Shown piece by piece: positions 45,724 to 48,821 of a stretch of 48,821 nt of DNA. How positions within the stretch are numbered: position 1 is the stretch's first letter; every line of letters starts with the position of its first letter. A program made the translations under genes and the position numbers. The notes under the pieces were generated by a model, which was not told the DNA's origin, ran no database searches, and saw only the letters and a program-made list of their open reading frames with translations. The stretch is from Apostichopus leukothele. Its lineage: Eukaryota; Echinodermata; Holothuroidea; Aspidochirotida; Stichopodidae. The stretch spans positions 164,632-213,452 of the forward strand of contig JAAAKB020000014.1 in the NCBI GenBank assembly GCA_010014835.2. The letters run 5' to 3'.

Positions 45724-48700
45724 GATTCTACAATAACAAATTACGATGCCAAGCACAGGGCACACGCTCTGCCCTTGGACCTGATTGGTCCAAACTTATA
45801 GCTGACTGCTCACCCAACTCTTGCAGATGCAGATGAGCACATGCAAATGAGCACTCAACCAGTTTGAGCCCCACAAAACGAATCATTCAAAACAAAACAT
45901 CTGTACACGCTTCTAATAGCGCATGATACATAACCCGCCACACCACAGAGCAAACCACCAAAACGCGAACCATGTGTGACGTCATAATAACAACAAGTAA
46001 ACAACACAAACTAGAGTACGCTTCACATTCTAGCACACACTTCGCTGGTTCTACATATAGAGTATGAACTTCATACTATGAAGTTCAACAATGATATACT
46101 TTTTGAGGTATCATGTTGAGAAAGTGGTCAGGCTTTGACCTCTATTGACCCCAAATGAACTTTGAACTTCACAGAAAAGAATAAAGTACTTGTACTCCAT
46201 AAGATTGATCCATATACCAAATATGAAGTTAATCCAAAATGAACTATTTGTTACTGTGTTTACAAGCAAGTTTCACACCCAAACACACCATCACCATCGC
46301 AATAATTCCTTCTGCCTCCAGCAAGAATCAAAATCTTGAAAGCCATTCATTTCTTATCGACAAAACATATCTTAACTTTTAAAGTTTTTTCTCCAGTTGG
46401 GCATGGATCAGACCAAAACGGTTGTAAGCATGGTCTTTGTGATGCGAATCAAAACACCAAAAATGGTACTCTAACTCAAGCAAACAACAGAAGACTTATA
46501 TATCCATTCAATAGGTCATCATTTCCCTTCATATTCTCGGATAATGTGTTCATAGCAGACATGCTACTCACAGCATCTCGATTTCATATCATTTCAAACC
46601 ACAGTCCGACAGAGTTGCCATAAGGCTAGGCTCATGTAGTACCCATGATTCGATCAAATAAGATCAGGTGTGAAAGTAGATTTTAAGCGCAGGTGAAAGA
46701 TGATACTTCCTTCAACTGGAACCAAATTTACTTAAGGGTTTACTGCTTTGTCTTCAAACGTTAAAAGAAGTAACAAGATAGAAGTTAGGCTGTCAACCCA
46801 ACTATATTTTTTAGGCTAGGTGTAATAAAGTGTCAAATTAGGCCTCACGTTAGGCTAGGCTTAAGTTCCACAGGTTAACAAACAATGGCAAAGTACCATC
46901 AATTTAACATGAAAGCTGTAATATGTGCCTAATTATACGTTTGTAGGATAACCAAATTAAATTGCAATTTTGAACTACGCAATTGTATTCAAATCGAACG
47001 TAAACCCACAAGCCAACTTCGGTTCCAGCGTCAGTGAGCGTCACCTTTTCTACACTAACACTGCATGTGTGTACACATACAGCAGGTGAGCTTATACGTC
47101 CAGCTGGACGTCTTTTGCAATTTTGCAAGTGCGCCACACCTCTAACCGCTCGTGAGTTAAGACATTACGGAAACGTTTTAAAGACATTACTTTGTATTAC
47201 GATGTCAGAACAAAAAGGAACTCGCCCCTTTACCCAAATGTACTGAACCGTAGAACAATGATCACTGGCGTGTTGAAACTTGTTAATGAAGATTTTTAAT
47301 CTCACCCTCATAGCATTTTCCTCTTTGTGACATTAAATTGTCTAATTGGACATTCGTCAATGTATGGGAACAAGTTGGGGTGCAGAAGTTCCAGGGAACT
47401 CAATACCTTTGAAAACTTTTAACGATTTTAGCATATTAAGTTAGGGAACAATACTGATGGCATTTAATGACAGAGGCCGACTGAAGTGCATTATGACTTA
47501 CCTTCTGTCTTGAGTTGTAAATTACATGCTAGTGCTAAACAGTCAGCCAAATAGATTCATTTTACACCATGCCTCAAACACTCATGAGAACACTGTATAG
47601 TGGTTAACAGCTTTTTGGCCCTTCCCTTCTGTGCGGTCCATGCTCTGATCATGGAAGTTTGCAAGTGCCACAGTTTACAATAGGTCAGGTAAGATAGAGA
47701 CAGAAACTTCAAGTTGCACTCTTTACAGACTCTAAAGATCTGTAGACTCGAGCACATCAGTGATTTCATTCATGTCGTATGATTCCTTACATATGCTGCC
47801 CAACATCCCATGTTGTAATCAAGTTCTATGACTAAATTATTATTTTGCCTTGGCAATTAATGGCAGTAAATTGAAAAATGCTTTTCTTGCAATTAAAATT
47901 GTGACTTTGTGTATATTAAACATTAAAGTGCCATATAATTACATACATGTCTAATCGCTACTAACCTTAGCGAAAACGTATGAACTTGGTGATTGTGAGC
48001 TTCCGTATAAATAAAGGTTATGTTTATTCATTAGTTACACATGATACGTCATCATGTCAAAAAACCTCGCCTAGCATGCCTAGCCTAGTCACTCTGTTCC
48101 GGTGATCGTGAATATATATGCCCTACTTTATACATGCCATATTGCTGTGATACGTAGGCGTACATTTTCTACGAACAAACATCTTGTACATCGCTCATTG
48201 CATTTTTCGGTACCGTAACGCAATCACCAGTAATAGCACAAGAAAATAAAACCGCTCGTTAACTCCATAAACCGAATAGGAATTAAAAAAAATTGAAAGG
48301 TAAGTGAGTAATTTATATTTTAAAAATGTCGGTTAAAGTCATAGCAAAGTTTTCTACTTATCTTTTATTTAAAAAGTCTCACCGGTTATTTAAATCAACT
48401 GTCGGATATAACGTTAGGCCTAGGCCTATGCTAACTTCGGTCGACCCGTAGGCTGTAAATTGGCCTAACGTTTTGTAACTTGTTTATGCCCAAGTTAGGC
48501 ATAGCAGTCTGAATATAGTCAATAGTTGGTAATGGTTAATTAAGTAGCCTATACAGTTACTTCGCGAGGTAAGAAAAACACACAGGCCGTAACTAGTATG
48601 TGCTATATCAAATGAAGGACACCGGTAATACCGAGTCGATAGTATAGAAATACGATAGTATACAGTATCAGTACTACTACTAGCCTAGGCTTAGCAGTAC

Positions 48701-48821
48701 AGTAGTAGTTCTATACTACTGCCACTTGTAGCATGGACACTGACAATTTCGGACACCTAAGCCTTAAAACACCCCAAAACTATATCTTCTGGTATAAATC
48801 ACCTGAAAATATACTTGATAT

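Larger units (their letters stand above)
44561..48821. other. Upstream region of CACNB; no exon confirmed
   Basis: It contains a purine tract (44688-44720), a tRNA-like element (45322-45392), a 40-base duplication (45653-45723), and many TTAGGCCTAGGC and AACGTTAGG words near 46800-46870 and 48410-48490. A strong donor-like AAAG-GTAAGTGAG occurs on the plus strand at 48296-48308. No start exon of CACNB is recognised. Confidence 0.4.

Overview
The window is eukaryotic, AT-rich, intron-rich animal DNA with two gap runs of exactly 100 N (21992-22091 and 37199-37298). Both confidently identified genes have animal protein families with GT-AG introns. The repeated AACGTTAG / TAGGCCTA words near the right end, tRNA-derived SINEs and abundant minisatellites fit a marine deuterostome invertebrate. 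An echinoderm, perhaps a sea cucumber, is my best guess, but nothing here proves it.

Left end (1-8.5 kb): the last coding exon of an unidentified plus-strand gene (702-803). It is followed by a cassette of three exon-like tandem copies between pyrimidine tracts (about 1236-1680), then by gene-poor DNA with a tRNA-like relic, simple repeats and a 100-bp-period minisatellite (7.56-7.89 kb).

Main locus (8.5-44.6 kb, minus strand): a voltage-gated calcium channel beta subunit gene (CACNB type). Six consecutive 3' coding exons join in perfect phase: 16093-15975, 13906-13764, 12878-12784, 11484-11333, 10368-10273 and 9326-8562. They encode the end of the HOOK region, the whole guanylate-kinase-like (GK) domain that grips the channel alpha1 subunit, and a long charged C-terminal tail. 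Two N-terminal exons lie far upstream: 44560-44471 (the long-isoform segment ending in RQ) and 29628-29542 (probably an alternative start exon). The SH3-domain exons expected between 29.5 and 16.1 kb are not in the visible sequence.

Nested gene (22.9-26.6 kb, plus strand): acyl-CoA thioesterase 8 (ACOT8, peroxisomal, TesB family). Five exons in perfect phase reach the stop codon. It lies inside the large CACNB intron on the opposite strand. Its 5' exon is also not seen, and the same 100-N gap at 22.0 kb could hide both missing parts.

Right part (26.6-48.8 kb): gene-poor intronic and upstream DNA. It holds a full tRNA-derived SINE (27.3 kb) and a related truncated copy against the second gap (37.1 kb), a tRNA-Thr-like element (45.3 kb), a possible LINE tail (41.8 kb), a 138-bp triplicated repeat (37.9-38.3 kb), an old degenerate array of AATGAAAGCATT-like units (40.2-40.8 kb) and a 20-bp minisatellite (41.6 kb). 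I found no wholly new biological system. The most useful observations are the nested opposite-strand pair, the gap that removes essential exons of both genes, the dispersed SINE families, and a few open exon-like segments with no assigned gene.
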